From: Gracilibacillus alcaliphilus
GTDB lineage: Bacteria; Bacillota; Bacilli; Bacillales; Amphibacillaceae
Reading direction: 5' to 3'
Assembly: GCF_016909015.1 (NCBI RefSeq)
Contig: NZ_JAFBFA010000012.1
Location: 1 to 64,000, forward strand
Length of the DNA: 64,000 bases
Shown: one piece after another, positions 33,547 to 42,859 of the stretch
How positions within the stretch are numbered: the stretch's first letter is position 1
Layout: the number at the start of each line of letters is the position of its first letter
Notes under the pieces: model-generated
What the model saw: only the letters and a program-made list of their open reading frames with translations
What the model was told of the DNA's origin: nothing
Databases searched by the model: none
Made by a program: the position numbers and the translations under genes

Positions 33547-35424
33547 TTATTCCAAATTGCTTAACTTATAACTGTTGCCATCTTTTTCTACGGTATAAGT
33601 CCATGAATAGTCCTGTGTCTCCTGCTCTCCATTCTGATAATAGATGGTGATCGTTTCCTCTGTAGTTATTGTAGCCATATTCGCATCATCTACATCCACC
33701 TCATTAATGGAATAGTCGACTATTTCCTGGGTAATCCCTTTTTGATACAGACGATCCACCAAATCTTTTTGCATGGTTTCCAGTTCACTTCCTGCAGCAA
33801 TATAAGCTTCTACATCACCATAGTCTCCACTATTGATGGCCGTGACAAGGTTCTCAATATAGGAAGATACAGCAGTTTCTGCAGCAGAGGCTGTATTTTC
33901 ACTGTCTGCCTCTTCTGCATTGGCCTTATCGGACTCTTTTTCTTGTCCGCCTTCCTCTGTGATCACTACTTTCCCGCCTTCATAATCAAACGACTGATAG
34001 GAATAATCACTTTCCCATGTGTTCGTCTGCACCCCTGTAACCGTCCATTTGTCATCTGTATATTTCATCGCTAAGCTATAATAATGTTTGTTATAGTCAC
34101 GCGCTTCTAGTTTATCTGAATCCCATTTCCAGGTATTCGCACTATCTTCCATGACATCCACTACTAAATAAGGTTCTTCCGCTTCAACAATGTTCACCAA
34201 ATGATCAGCAATACCAAATTTCCTTACATCTAGTATAAAATAGCTGTCAGACCCTGGATTATGTGCATCGGCGATAAGATCAGTCAAATAATCTTGTGTG
34301 TCCTGATCAAGGAAAGCTAGTGTTTCTGCATGGTTCGTGCGATAGGCTTCCAAGATCGCATCGTAAAAGGCACGGACTCCAGCAGACAGCTCTTCCATTA
34401 GTTTATCTGATACCTCGAAATCAAGCACCATATAAGAAGATGTAATGTCATGTTCTCCAGTTGATACAGTTCCCCACGGCATATTGGCGATCATTTCTAC
34501 AGTGTTTGTTTGTGATACATCAAGCGGCCCGATCTCTCCTTCTTCCCGCCACAGCGATTCATCTATTTCTTCTCCATTTACCATTATCGTCATCTCATCC
34601 AAGACAGGCATATCTTCCAGGTACAGACTCTCATAATCAAAATAGATAGCCACACTGTCATTTTTAGAGTATATATAATATGTATCTTCTGCTTCTAATT
34701 GAACTGCCCCATTATTATATACAGCACGGATTGGATATTCACCAGCAACCAAAGGCCCTAATTCGACTGCTTCCTCACTATTTTCAAGGGTTGCTAATTG
34801 GCTGTCCTCTACATAAATCTCTGTTTGATTTAAATTAGAATAAACTTCCACATAGATCGGTGCGGTGATTAATTGTGAACAGGTTAAAAATAGAAAACAG
34901 CTGCTTGTTTTTAAGTTTACTAGATAATCAGCCAAATAATGTTTGTTGGATCCTTGTTCTTTTAAATGATAGCGAAGTTCTTCTAAGCTTCTTTCATCCT
35001 GAATCGTATTCACCAACACCTCTGCATTTTCTATCCCGATCGAATCCTCTGTCCCTTCAAATTGAATGAGGTCACTTACTTTTTTGTAGTCTTTATCTAC
35101 TACCGCTTGACTAAACGAATCAGCTAATCGCTCTGGTGACCATAAATGATTGACAACAGCAATAGTGATGATGATCAGTGCAGCCACTCCTCCAACCGTA
35201 TATAACAACCTTTTTTTCTTCTTAGGCAGCGGTTTTTTCTGTGCAGCAGAAACAGGGGCAGCTGTTGGCTGTTCTGTTGATACTTCCTGTTTTGCTTGCC
35301 CTTCTTGTTCAAGCAGTTGTTCATTTATTTTTTGTTCCGTTTGTTCTTCAACGGTATGACCACAGCTTTTGCAGAATTTAGCCTGGTCAGGTAATTGCTC
35401 CCCGCAATTTTTACAATATTTCAT
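33547..35424 (-). CDS. zinc-ribbon membrane protein of the TcaA/YvbJ type
   Basis: A 625-residue protein. An N-terminal zinc ribbon (YCKNCG...FCKSCG, residues 2-24) and a charged linker precede one membrane segment (about 74-92). A long extracytoplasmic part follows, with domains typical of TcaA (about 95-420), and an extra C-terminal NTF2-like domain (about 515-625) after an acidic Glu/Ala-rich linker. S. aureus TcaA, about 460 residues, affects wall-active antibiotic responses; the function here is not known. GAGGAGG is spaced for the ATG at 35424, not for the ATG at 35430. It is divergent from another zinc-ribbon membrane protein, with a perfect palindrome in its promoter region. Confidence 0.75.
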   Translation of the reverse strand: MKYCKNCGEQLPDQAKFCKSCGHTVEEQTEQKINEQLLEQEGQAKQEVSTEQPTAAPVSAAQKKPLPKKKKRLLYTVGGVAALIIITIAVVNHLWSPERLADSFSQAVVDKDYKKVSDLIQFEGTEDSIGIENAEVLVNTIQDERSLEELRYHLKEQGSNKHYLADYLVNLKTSSCFLFLTCSQLITAPIYVEVYSNLNQTEIYVEDSQLATLENSEEAVELGPLVAGEYPIRAVYNNGAVQLEAEDTYYIYSKNDSVAIYFDYESLYLEDMPVLDEMTIMVNGEEIDESLWREEGEIGPLDVSQTNTVEMIANMPWGTVSTGEHDITSSYMVLDFEVSDKLMEELSAGVRAFYDAILEAYRTNHAETLAFLDQDTQDYLTDLIADAHNPGSDSYFILDVRKFGIADHLVNIVEAEEPYLVVDVMEDSANTWKWDSDKLEARDYNKHYYSLAMKYTDDKWTVTGVQTNTWESDYSYQSFDYEGGKVVITEEGGQEKESDKANAEEADSENTASAAETAVSSYIENLVTAINSGDYGDVEAYIAAGSELETMQKDLVDRLYQKGITQEIVDYSINEVDVDDANMATITTEETITIYYQNGEQETQDYSWTYTVEKDGNSYKLSNLE

Positions 35425-35463
35425 TGTCATCCTCCTCGATATCTCTTTAGAAAACTCGGCAAC

Positions 35464-35485
35464 ATTATAATAGGACTATTATAAT
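35464..35485. promoter_or_regulatory. 22-bp palindrome upstream of the TcaA-like gene
   Basis: ATTATAATAG and CTATTATAAT are perfect inverted arms separated by GA. It lies about 40 nt before the minus-strand start and contains TATAAT in both directions, so it may be both promoter and operator. Confidence 0.5.
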
Positions 35486-35695
35486 CAAAAAAACCTATAA
35501 TTGAAATATGATTCGAGTATAATGACCTAAAAATATCTTTATTATTTCCTGTTATGAATATTTTTGTCTATCCAAACACTGTAACGATTATTTGCCTATC
35601 ACAACCTCTTATTAGTGCTTTGTTCCTCATTAGGGTATTGGTGCACATAATTCTTTCTTTTCTTACATAATTTTTAGTGCAAATCTTACTCCCCA

Positions 35696-35724
35696 TTGCC
35701 TGTGCTCCTCCTATTAGTTATAAT
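35696..35724 (+). promoter_or_regulatory. SigA-type promoter of the zinc-ribbon gene at 35758
   Basis: TTGCCT (35696-35701), a 17-nt spacer and a perfect TATAAT (35719-35724), 33 nt before the start codon. Confidence 0.7.
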
Positions 35725-35757
35725 GTACCTATTATCTTAAAGAAAAGGAGAAATGAT

Positions 35758-36585
35758 ATGATTAATTGTACCCATTGTGGAAAAACACAAGCAGAAGGAA
35801 ACTTTTGTGAAGCCTGTGGAGCAAAGCTGACCATAGAGACTGAACAGCCGAAGACAGAAGAACCAAATCAAGCCTTGCTCCAACAAGAAGCACCTGCAGC
35901 AAATAGTACCAGTAAAGATGGCAAGCCGCTGCTGGACCAAGTACAGACCACCTCAAAACAGTACTGGACTTATGCCACAACAAGGCTGAAACAGCCGAAC
36001 TGCGCCTTGAAAGATAATGAGCAATCCTTGACTAATGCTATTATCACCGCCATCTTGCTGGCATTTGCGGTCTCATTATTCTTTTTTGGCATCTTACATA
36101 CTTGGTGGAATGATAATCTTGCTGGTTGGACAGATGGAAAACTGCCATTTTTCTCAACTATGGGCAGATTGTTATTGGTATTTATTCCGTTAATTTTCTC
36201 TGGTTTACTTGCCAATTTCATTACGTTTAGAATCGTGAAAGATACGCTTTCACTAAAGCAGCAATTTATCCGTCATTTTGGAACTTTGGTACCAATGACA
36301 GCATTATTTGTAGTTATGGCGCTTTTATCCTTACTTGGCATTTTTAAAATGGATATATTTGAAGTCGAAGCAAACCTGTGGGGCTCCTTATTTATTTTTC
36401 TATTATTAGGAATTATTATTGTGATTATTCCGCTTATTCATATGTTATATGTCCTAATCAATCAACAACATAAACAAAGCTTCTATGTCGGTATATTGTC
36501 TGTCATTATTAATGCCTTGCTTATCGCCATCTTTATGCGGATTTTTATTTCCAATACACTTCAAGAGATGGAAAGACTATTATAG
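35758..36585 (+). CDS. zinc-ribbon membrane protein of unknown function
   Basis: A 275-residue protein. The N-terminal zinc ribbon has two CxxC pairs (CTHCG, CEACG; residues 4-22). After a Gln/Glu-rich linker come five to six hydrophobic segments (about 95-118, 140-165, 178-200, 210-235 and 245-265), reminiscent of Yip1-type membrane domains, which is only a resemblance. The open frame begins at 35677, but that would place the promoter inside the gene; AAAGGAG lies seven bases before the ATG at 35758. It is divergent from the TcaA-like gene with the same zinc-ribbon start, so the two may respond to the same stress. Confidence 0.7.
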   Translation: MINCTHCGKTQAEGNFCEACGAKLTIETEQPKTEEPNQALLQQEAPAANSTSKDGKPLLDQVQTTSKQYWTYATTRLKQPNCALKDNEQSLTNAIITAILLAFAVSLFFFGILHTWWNDNLAGWTDGKLPFFSTMGRLLLVFIPLIFSGLLANFITFRIVKDTLSLKQQFIRHFGTLVPMTALFVVMALLSLLGIFKMDIFEVEANLWGSLFIFLLLGIIIVIIPLIHMLYVLINQQHKQSFYVGILSVIINALLIAIFMRIFISNTLQEMERLL

Positions 36586-36601
36586 TATACTCTACTTCCG
36601 T

Positions 36602-36640
36602 AAAAAGATGCGCTGCCTAATAAGCAGCGTATCTTTTTTT
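36602..36640 (+). terminator. intrinsic terminator of the zinc-ribbon gene
   Basis: AAAAGAT-CGCTGC pairs with GCAGCG-ATCTTTT, followed by T. The stretch from here to 36885 carries no gene; TATACT at about 36833 could be a -10 for cydA but no good -35 was found. Confidence 0.85.
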
Positions 36641-36885
36641 CAAATAATCTTCACTATTTCTTCCCCTACATCTCTTTATTATCGTTTATAATAGAGACAG
36701 AGTTCGGCACTTTTCAATCATCATCCGAATTTCATTTCTCTTCTTTAAAATCATTAAAATAGGGTAAAGTAAGACAAAGGAAGACTTCCGTTGGAGAATG
36801 GTTCCTTCACTCTTCGATTTATGGACCGGCTATACTGTAAAAATCATGGCTCTTTATTTAATACATATACAAAGGAGGACTTCAT

Positions 36886-38226
36886 ATGTTATTTGAAGAC
36901 CCGGCATATGCCAGTCAGCTGCTTACGTTATTGACCTTATCTTTTCACATTATTTATGCCACAATAGGTGTCGGTCTTCCATTAATGATTATGATTGCCC
37001 AGTGGATCGGGATTCGCAATAATGATCCTCATTACCTGCTGATGGCCCGGCGTTGGGCTAAGGGTTTTGTAGTCACCGTTGCAGTCGGGGTTGTCACCGG
37101 AACGGCAATCGGCTTGCAGCTTGCCTTGCTTTGGCCAAGCTTTATGGAATTGGCAGGAAATATTATCGCATTACCTTTATTTATGGAGGTATTTGCCTTC
37201 TTCTTTGAAGCGATATTCTTAGGGATTTACTTGTATACATGGGATCGCTTTGACAATCCGAAAAAGCACTTGCTCTTACTGATCCCAGTTGCTGTTGGAA
37301 GCGGGATGTCTGCCTTTTTCATTACCATGGTGAACTCCTTTATGAACAGCCCGGCTGGTTTTGATATAGTGAATGGTGAATTAGTGAACGCTAACCCACT
37401 GCTGGCTATGTTTACCGTTTCAATGCCAACTAAGGTAGCCCATGTTTTAGCTACTGGTTATATGACGATCGCCTTTTTACTGGCGGCCATCGCGGCCTAT
37501 CGTTTAATTAAAGGATCACACAAAGAATACCATACCAAAGCCTTACACATGACCATGAAAATTGGCTTAATCTTTGCCTTAGCTGCGGCAGTTATCGGGG
37601 ATTTCTCCGGTAAATATCTAGCAGAATATCAACCGGAAAAATTAGCAGCAGCAGAATGGCATTTTGAAACATCATCGGAAGCACCACTTGTGATGTGGGG
37701 TATGTTAGACGAGAATAACGAAACGCGATTTGCGCTGGAGATTCCATTTGCCTTAAGCATTCTGGCACATGGCACACCAGGGGCTGAGGTCATTGGATTA
37801 GAAGAATTTCCAGCAGAAGAACAACCGCCGCTGGTGATCCATTACTTCTTTGACTTAATGGTAACAATCGGTATGTTTTTACTGTTACTGTCTCTGGTGT
37901 ATTGGGTGGCAACCTGGCGGAATTGGACATTTATTCAGCGCCCATGGTATCGCTGGCTGATTGTGCTCGGCGGCCCGTTAGCCTTTCTTGGTATTGAGGC
38001 AGGCTGGTGGATGGCAGAAGTGGGACGTCAGCCTTGGATATTACGCGGTTTAATGACAATCGAAGAAGCTGCCACAACCAGTGATTATGTCGGTTTAATG
38101 TTTATTTTCTTTGCTGTCCTTTATTTTATTCTTGGTGTGGGTACGGTCGTTGTTCTGCGACACATGTTCCGCAAGAACCCTGTCGAAGAAGACTTAGCGA
38201 AATATCAAGGGGGTGAGCAGGCATGA
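36886..38226 (+). CDS. cydA: cytochrome bd ubiquinol/menaquinol oxidase subunit I
   Basis: A 446-residue membrane subunit that carries the haems of bd oxidase and oxidises quinol while reducing oxygen to water. LLTLSFHIIYATIGVGLPL near residue 15 includes the conserved N-terminal His. The TKVAHVLATGYM segment contains the expected haem b558 His. GRQPWILRG near residue 383 is the bd signature. About nine hydrophobic segments are seen and the Q-loop is short, as in Bacillus-type (YthA-like) proteins. The start follows AAAGGAGG. It overlaps cydB by four bases and a small third subunit gene follows cydB. Confidence 0.95.
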   Translation: MLFEDPAYASQLLTLLTLSFHIIYATIGVGLPLMIMIAQWIGIRNNDPHYLLMARRWAKGFVVTVAVGVVTGTAIGLQLALLWPSFMELAGNIIALPLFMEVFAFFFEAIFLGIYLYTWDRFDNPKKHLLLLIPVAVGSGMSAFFITMVNSFMNSPAGFDIVNGELVNANPLLAMFTVSMPTKVAHVLATGYMTIAFLLAAIAAYRLIKGSHKEYHTKALHMTMKIGLIFALAAAVIGDFSGKYLAEYQPEKLAAAEWHFETSSEAPLVMWGMLDENNETRFALEIPFALSILAHGTPGAEVIGLEEFPAEEQPPLVIHYFFDLMVTIGMFLLLLSLVYWVATWRNWTFIQRPWYRWLIVLGGPLAFLGIEAGWWMAEVGRQPWILRGLMTIEEAATTSDYVGLMFIFFAVLYFILGVGTVVVLRHMFRKNPVEEDLAKYQGGEQA

Positions 38227-39236
38227 CACTAGAAATCATTGGTATCTCGGTTTTATGGCTGTTTCTATTCGGTTATATCATTGTTGGATCGATTGATTAT
38301 GGCGCTGGATTCTTTAATGCCTATAGTATTGTGACACGCAAGGAGCATGTCGTGTCTAAGATTATCCAGCGTTATTTGTCACCAGTATGGGAAGTAACCA
38401 ATGTTTTCTTTGTCTTCTTTTTCGTTGGTATCATTGGTTTCTTTCCGCAGACAGCCTTTTACTATGGTACAACACTCTTAATACCAGCAAGTATCGCCTT
38501 GATTTTATTAGCTATCCGCGGGTCATACTATGCCTTTGAATCTTATGGGAAAAGGGGGCATAAAGGCTATGCAATTATGTACGGCCTGTCCGGGCTGCTG
38601 ATCCCTGCTTCCCTTTCCGTTGTTTTGACCATATCAGAAGGCGGGTTTATTCATATAGAAAATGGGGCACCTGTCTTGGACTATGTGGCACTGTTCTTTA
38701 ATCCACTTACTTGGTCAGTCGTTGTCCTGAGTCTGATTGCGGTGTTATATATATCTGCTGTCTTCCTGACATGGTATGCCAACGAAACAGGAGACCAACA
38801 TGCGACTGACTTGATGCGCAAATATGCCTTAGGCTGGTCCATTCCATTGATTATTGCGGCTTCAGGAATTATTATTGAGCTCCGTTTTCATAATGAAGAA
38901 CATTATCAACGGATTCTTGACTTCTGGTGGATGTTTGCCATTTCTTTTGTTTTATGGGGATTAACCGTCTGGCTGATCTGGCAGCGACGTCGTTATGGCA
39001 CAGCCTTTTGGCTGCTTGTCGGACAATTCGCCTTTGCTTTTTTTGGGTACGGTATTTCTCATTATCCATACTTACTTTACCCGCATTTCAGTATTTACGA
39101 AGGCTTTACAAATGAAGCAATGGCGATTTCACTGATTGTCGTCTTTATCTTGGGGATGGCATTATTAATCCCATCACTCTACTTGTTATTACGACTATTT
39201 CTATTTGACGAAAATTATAAAAAAGGAAAGAAGTGA
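38223..39236 (+). CDS. cydB: cytochrome bd oxidase subunit II
   Basis: A 337-residue membrane subunit with about eight hydrophobic segments. LFGYIIVGSIDYGAGFFNAY near residue 16 and SPVWEVTNVFFVFFFVGIIGFFP near residue 56 are the conserved CydB stretches. It lacks haem ligands of its own and forms the heterodimer with CydA. GGGGGTGAG at the end of cydA serves as the ribosome binding site, and the start overlaps the cydA stop (ATGA). The assembly exporter genes cydD and cydC lie 2-8 kb downstream on the other strand. Confidence 0.95.
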   Translation: MTLEIIGISVLWLFLFGYIIVGSIDYGAGFFNAYSIVTRKEHVVSKIIQRYLSPVWEVTNVFFVFFFVGIIGFFPQTAFYYGTTLLIPASIALILLAIRGSYYAFESYGKRGHKGYAIMYGLSGLLIPASLSVVLTISEGGFIHIENGAPVLDYVALFFNPLTWSVVVLSLIAVLYISAVFLTWYANETGDQHATDLMRKYALGWSIPLIIAASGIIIELRFHNEEHYQRILDFWWMFAISFVLWGLTVWLIWQRRRYGTAFWLLVGQFAFAFFGYGISHYPYLLYPHFSIYEGFTNEAMAISLIVVFILGMALLIPSLYLLLRLFLFDENYKKGKK

Positions 39237-39241
39237 TCGAG

Positions 39242-39331
39242 ATGCTTAATCAATTTCTTATCTTTGTCGCCCCTTTACTCATTTTATGTCTATCGATCGG
39301 ATTAGCCTTTTTTGTTACGAGAAATGGATAA
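39242..39331 (+). CDS. cydS: CydS-like small subunit of cytochrome bd oxidase
   Basis: A 29-residue peptide encoded five bases after cydB: MLNQFLIFVAPLLI then a second hydrophobic half, ending VTRNG. It is a single membrane helix with a short polar end. The Geobacillus bd oxidase contains a third, single-helix subunit (CydS, 33 residues) encoded at the same place with a similar F-L-I-x-x-A-P start. AGGAAAGAAG precedes the ATG. A strong terminator follows at once, so it is the last gene of cydABS. The peptide is too short for most gene finders. Confidence 0.8.
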   Translation: MLNQFLIFVAPLLILCLSIGLAFFVTRNG

Positions 39332-39348
39332 ATGGAAGGGAGAAAAGA

Positions 39349-39377
39349 ATCCCACCCGTACGAGGGTGGGATTTTTG
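39349..39377 (+). terminator. intrinsic terminator of cydABS
   Basis: AATCCCACCC and GGGTGGGATT form a 10-bp GC-rich stem with a 5-nt loop followed by TTT. Confidence 0.9.
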
Positions 39378-39449
39378 GCGATCATACTTTTAAGAAAAAT
39401 ATTTTTCATTGCGCTATAAATAATAAATAAGTTAGTTTCTTCATAGGTC

Positions 39450-40457
39450 TTAACCGTTTTTCGCTAAAAACAATGCGTATGGAATAGCCTGTCTTTCCAC
39501 TAAAGCCTCAAAGGGCCTTGTCCCCGGAAATGCATTAATTTCAATTATGTAAATCTCTCCTTGTTCATTTATCGCTAAATCTAAACCTAATGCATCAATT
39601 TTTGGCTTAACTAATCTTTGTGTTTGCTGTGCTACCTGAATAGCTAATTTATCCAATTGTATTTTGATCTCTTTTGCCTTATCTCCATATATGCTATTTA
39701 AAAATGGGAGAATATAACTAAAAGATGATCCTACGCTGACATTAACTATTTTGCTGTTCGTCATTCCTACTCCAGCATAATGAAAAAAAACTAGCCATTT
39801 GCCATTACCATTACGCCCAACATAGCTTCTAATCACAAATGGGTTGCCCTGAGGCGTTACTGAGTTAATCCCAGGCTGAAGATGGTGATGCTCTAAATCC
39901 TTAATTGTGGTTAACAATGCTGGCAATTCTTGCTGACTAATTTTTTTATTTAAACCGGTTGCATTCGTTACTTGAATGTAATCTCCATCCTTCACAAATG
40001 TTGTAATACCAAGCCCTTTATGCCCTCTGTTAGGTTTTAGAAATACATATTCATAATGATCTAGCATAACTGTTAAATCATCCATCGATTGATAGGGTAC
40101 AGTCGGAATAATATGTGATTTGAGCGTGTCATTATTAGAAATGCCCTTCATAAATTCCAATTTATTTTTACCTAATCGATGAGTAGTAAATGGTATACCT
40201 TGATTCTCCAATTGACGGTACACTTGTTCATCTTTTCTTAAAGGTATGTCATTATAGACCACATTGGGAAAATAAGTAACATCTTCTACCCAAGTACTAT
40301 GTTTATATTTTTGTCCATAAATTAATTTATTTTTAAAATCAATTTGATCTGGATTAAAGAAAACAGTCTCTGCACATAACTCTTTCGCAAACATTGCAGC
40401 TACATCATCTTTCACCATTGGTTTATTATACTTTCTCAACAAGCCAATTAGCACCAA
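39450..40457 (-). CDS. YheC/YheD family ATP-grasp protein
   Basis: A 335-residue protein with the ATP-grasp pattern of the endospore coat-associated YheC/YheD family. VFLKPNRGHKGLGI near residue 138 is the nucleotide-binding lysine strand with its glycine loop. VRSYVG-type (here FVIRSYVGRNGNGKW) and LGLDLAINEQGEIYIIEINAFPGTRPF near residue 293 hold the metal ligands (D, E and N). ATP-grasp enzymes form amide or peptide bonds through acyl phosphates; the substrate is unknown. The start is either TTG at 40457 or GTG at 40454, both behind AGGGGGTG. It is placed between the two cyd operons but faces away from cydABS. Confidence 0.8.
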   Translation of the reverse strand: MVLIGLLRKYNKPMVKDDVAAMFAKELCAETVFFNPDQIDFKNKLIYGQKYKHSTWVEDVTYFPNVVYNDIPLRKDEQVYRQLENQGIPFTTHRLGKNKLEFMKGISNNDTLKSHIIPTVPYQSMDDLTVMLDHYEYVFLKPNRGHKGLGITTFVKDGDYIQVTNATGLNKKISQQELPALLTTIKDLEHHHLQPGINSVTPQGNPFVIRSYVGRNGNGKWLVFFHYAGVGMTNSKIVNVSVGSSFSYILPFLNSIYGDKAKEIKIQLDKLAIQVAQQTQRLVKPKIDALGLDLAINEQGEIYIIEINAFPGTRPFEALVERQAIPYALFLAKNG

Positions 40458-41140
40458 AGAACTTCACCCCCTAATTATATTTGAAACTTATTATACAGTT
40501 ACATGGATAATATTTCAATTTACTGATGAGAAAAAAGTAAGTGGCAGCATTACTAACTGCGTCTTTCTCAGTGATCACACTAGTAAAAACGTTGTAAAAA
40601 TTTATACTTAATTATATATTTTTATGATAATATTCCCAGAAGCAAATACAAGTTCTATCAATCTAGTTACAAGGTACATGGTTACCCAATCATACATGTC
40701 TATTGAATTCTGGACTTATTCTAAACACGCACATACCATCGTATATTTTCTCAAAATACATGATAAATAGCTTGTTTATTCTTTACGTGCCCATAAATCC
40801 TAACCATGTTTGAACATTAGCTTGTTTTATCATCTCCGCAAAATCTACACTTTTTTATTTGTTACTCTTTTAGGGTCTTAGTGTTACGAATAAAAAGTAC
40901 ATTGATAAAATAAGTCTTTACATAAAACAAAACTATTCTAGCGTTAGCGTCCGTTTTCCCTTACTTAGACTTCTTTGACACCTTACCAAATCAAGAAGCA
41001 GGGACTTACGGTCGATTGCACTTGAATAAACAAGTGACTTGCTAATACAATTTCGTTATTGATCTCATTCTGTTATTAGCCATGGCGCATAACTACTCTA
41101 TCTCAAAAGAAAAAGAACTTCTTTGCTATCAATAGCAGTG
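40458..41140. other. intergenic stretch without a gene
   Basis: No supportable gene. It is AT-rich and holds one family B repeat copy (40941-41020). No T-run hairpin directly after cydC was recognised. Confidence 0.5.
40941..41020 (+). repeat. intergenic hairpin repeat, family B, copy 4
   Basis: GCGTTAGCGTCCGTTTTCCC at the left and CAGGGACTTACGGTCGATTG at the right are inverted with mismatches, around CTTAGACTTCTTTGACACC. The order of blocks is the same as in copies 1 and 2. Confidence 0.6.
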
Positions 41141-42859
41141 CTACCATTGAATCTGCTGATCTTCGAGTTGTTTCATTTTTTGAAAATAGCCATTCTTTTT
41201 GCTGATCAATTCTTGATAAGTACCTGTCTCCACTACTTTCCCTTGATCCATCACAATAATCTGATCCATTTTCTCTAAGCCAACTAAACGATGACGAATA
41301 ATAATAAAAGTAGCAGCTGTTGTTTGTTGATAGAGTTGGTCCATTATTTGTTCCTCAGTAATCGCATCTAAAGAAGAGGTAGGCTCATCCAACAACCATG
41401 TTTGAGCTGGATAAATCAATAGGCGAGCTAAGGCAAGCCGTTGTTTCTCTCCACCAGACAAATTAGCGCCATTTTCCTGGACATGATCATTCAGCGATAG
41501 ATGTTCTAAATGTACTTTGGCTAGAGCTTCACGTATCGTTTCTTCGCCAGCTTCCGGGTTTGCTAGGGCAATATTGTCATGAACAGTACCAAAGAAGAAA
41601 TGGTTTTGCTGCAAGGAAACATTTAGTTGACGCCAAAGTGATTCTTTGCCCCATGTTTCTATTGGAGTATCATTGACGAGAAGTTGGCCCTTTACAACTG
41701 GCAAAAAACCTAGCATTGCCTGCATTAAAGTAGATTTCCCAGAACCGCTAGCCCCAACAATTGCTGTTTTTGACCCCTGCGGTATGTTAAAAGAAACTCC
41801 TTCAACTGATGGTAATGCTTGATTAGGATAGCAGAGCGAGACGTTGTCCAAACGATAAGTTAAGGCTTCCGTTGTATCTAATTCCCGTAATGTACCTTTA
41901 GGCTCTTGATCACCTTCCCAGACTTGACTCAGTCGTTCAGAGGCTTGTTTACTTTCTTCTAAATAAGCTGGAAAAGCTGCCATCGATGGTATGTCTTCAA
42001 AGACAGTTAAAGCAATCATAAATAACATTGCCAACAAAATTCCTGAAAGAGAGCCTGTTGTGACATAGAAACTGACTTGGACCAATACGATCAGGGCTAG
42101 CAAGAACGAAAGAAAGATTAGGACTGCCTCTCGAACCGCACGGCGTCGATTTTCTCTCAATTTTTCTTGCTCATATCGCTCCATAACAGTGAATAATTGC
42201 TGCTGCTTCGTTTCTGCTTTTTGATAGATCGTCAATTCTTGAAAACCATATAGATAGTCGGTAAATTCTGAGGATAACTCCCCACGCTGCTTTCGAACAG
42301 AGCTTGCCAACCTGCCCTGTAACAGTAAGAATATCCAAGGCATGATAAACACAAGTAAGATCATTCCAAAAAAAATCGTAACAGCCGCCCCAAACGAAAA
42401 AACCGTTGTAAAGACAATCGTTGTCAGCATCACTGTCACTAAAACAATAGGCGGGTAGAACACCCGCAAGAAGAAATGCTGCAGAGATTCTACATCTCCT
42501 ACAATTCGAGCCAATACCTCCCCACTGCGATACCGCTGTAACAAGCTAGCCGCCAATGGTTCTATCTTGTCATAGACATAAACACGTAGATTCTTTAGCA
42601 TGGTAAAGGTACCGCGATGAGAGAAATATCGTTCACCATATCGACTGATAGCAGAGGTTATGCCTAATAGTTTGACCATTGCCACAATTACCATCAACGT
42701 ATAGATGGGCGGCGCCAATGCCGCTTGCGAGATCAAATAACCACTCGCAGAGAATAATCCTACAGCCGTTAAACCCGCAATAAAGCCAAAAACCACCGAT
42801 AACAGCACATCTTTTTTTTCTTTCAGCAACATGCGCATTATGATATTTACTTTTTTCAT
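41141..42859 (-). CDS. cydC: thiol reductant ABC exporter subunit CydC
   Basis: A 572-residue half-transporter. Six membrane segments (about 1-310) precede a nucleotide-binding domain (about 335-572) with Walker A GASGSGKST, signature LSGGEKQRLALAR, Walker B WLLDEPTSSLD and an H-loop His in IIRHRL. CydDC is a heterodimeric exporter of cysteine or glutathione (and haem-responsive) needed for assembly of bd oxidase; the neighbouring cydABS supports the naming. Its ATG overlaps the cydD stop by four bases, so the pair is coupled and CydC is second. Confidence 0.88.
   Translation of the reverse strand: MKKVNIIMRMLLKEKKDVLLSVVFGFIAGLTAVGLFSASGYLISQAALAPPIYTLMVIVAMVKLLGITSAISRYGERYFSHRGTFTMLKNLRVYVYDKIEPLAASLLQRYRSGEVLARIVGDVESLQHFFLRVFYPPIVLVTVMLTTIVFTTVFSFGAAVTIFFGMILLVFIMPWIFLLLQGRLASSVRKQRGELSSEFTDYLYGFQELTIYQKAETKQQQLFTVMERYEQEKLRENRRRAVREAVLIFLSFLLALIVLVQVSFYVTTGSLSGILLAMLFMIALTVFEDIPSMAAFPAYLEESKQASERLSQVWEGDQEPKGTLRELDTTEALTYRLDNVSLCYPNQALPSVEGVSFNIPQGSKTAIVGASGSGKSTLMQAMLGFLPVVKGQLLVNDTPIETWGKESLWRQLNVSLQQNHFFFGTVHDNIALANPEAGEETIREALAKVHLEHLSLNDHVQENGANLSGGEKQRLALARLLIYPAQTWLLDEPTSSLDAITEEQIMDQLYQQTTAATFIIIRHRLVGLEKMDQIIVMDQGKVVETGTYQELISKKNGYFQKMKQLEDQQIQW

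Noticed and set aside
34445..35359. Plus-strand open frames opposite the TcaA-like gene
   Set aside because: They are antisense shadows of a long gene with clear domains and have no ribosome binding sites.
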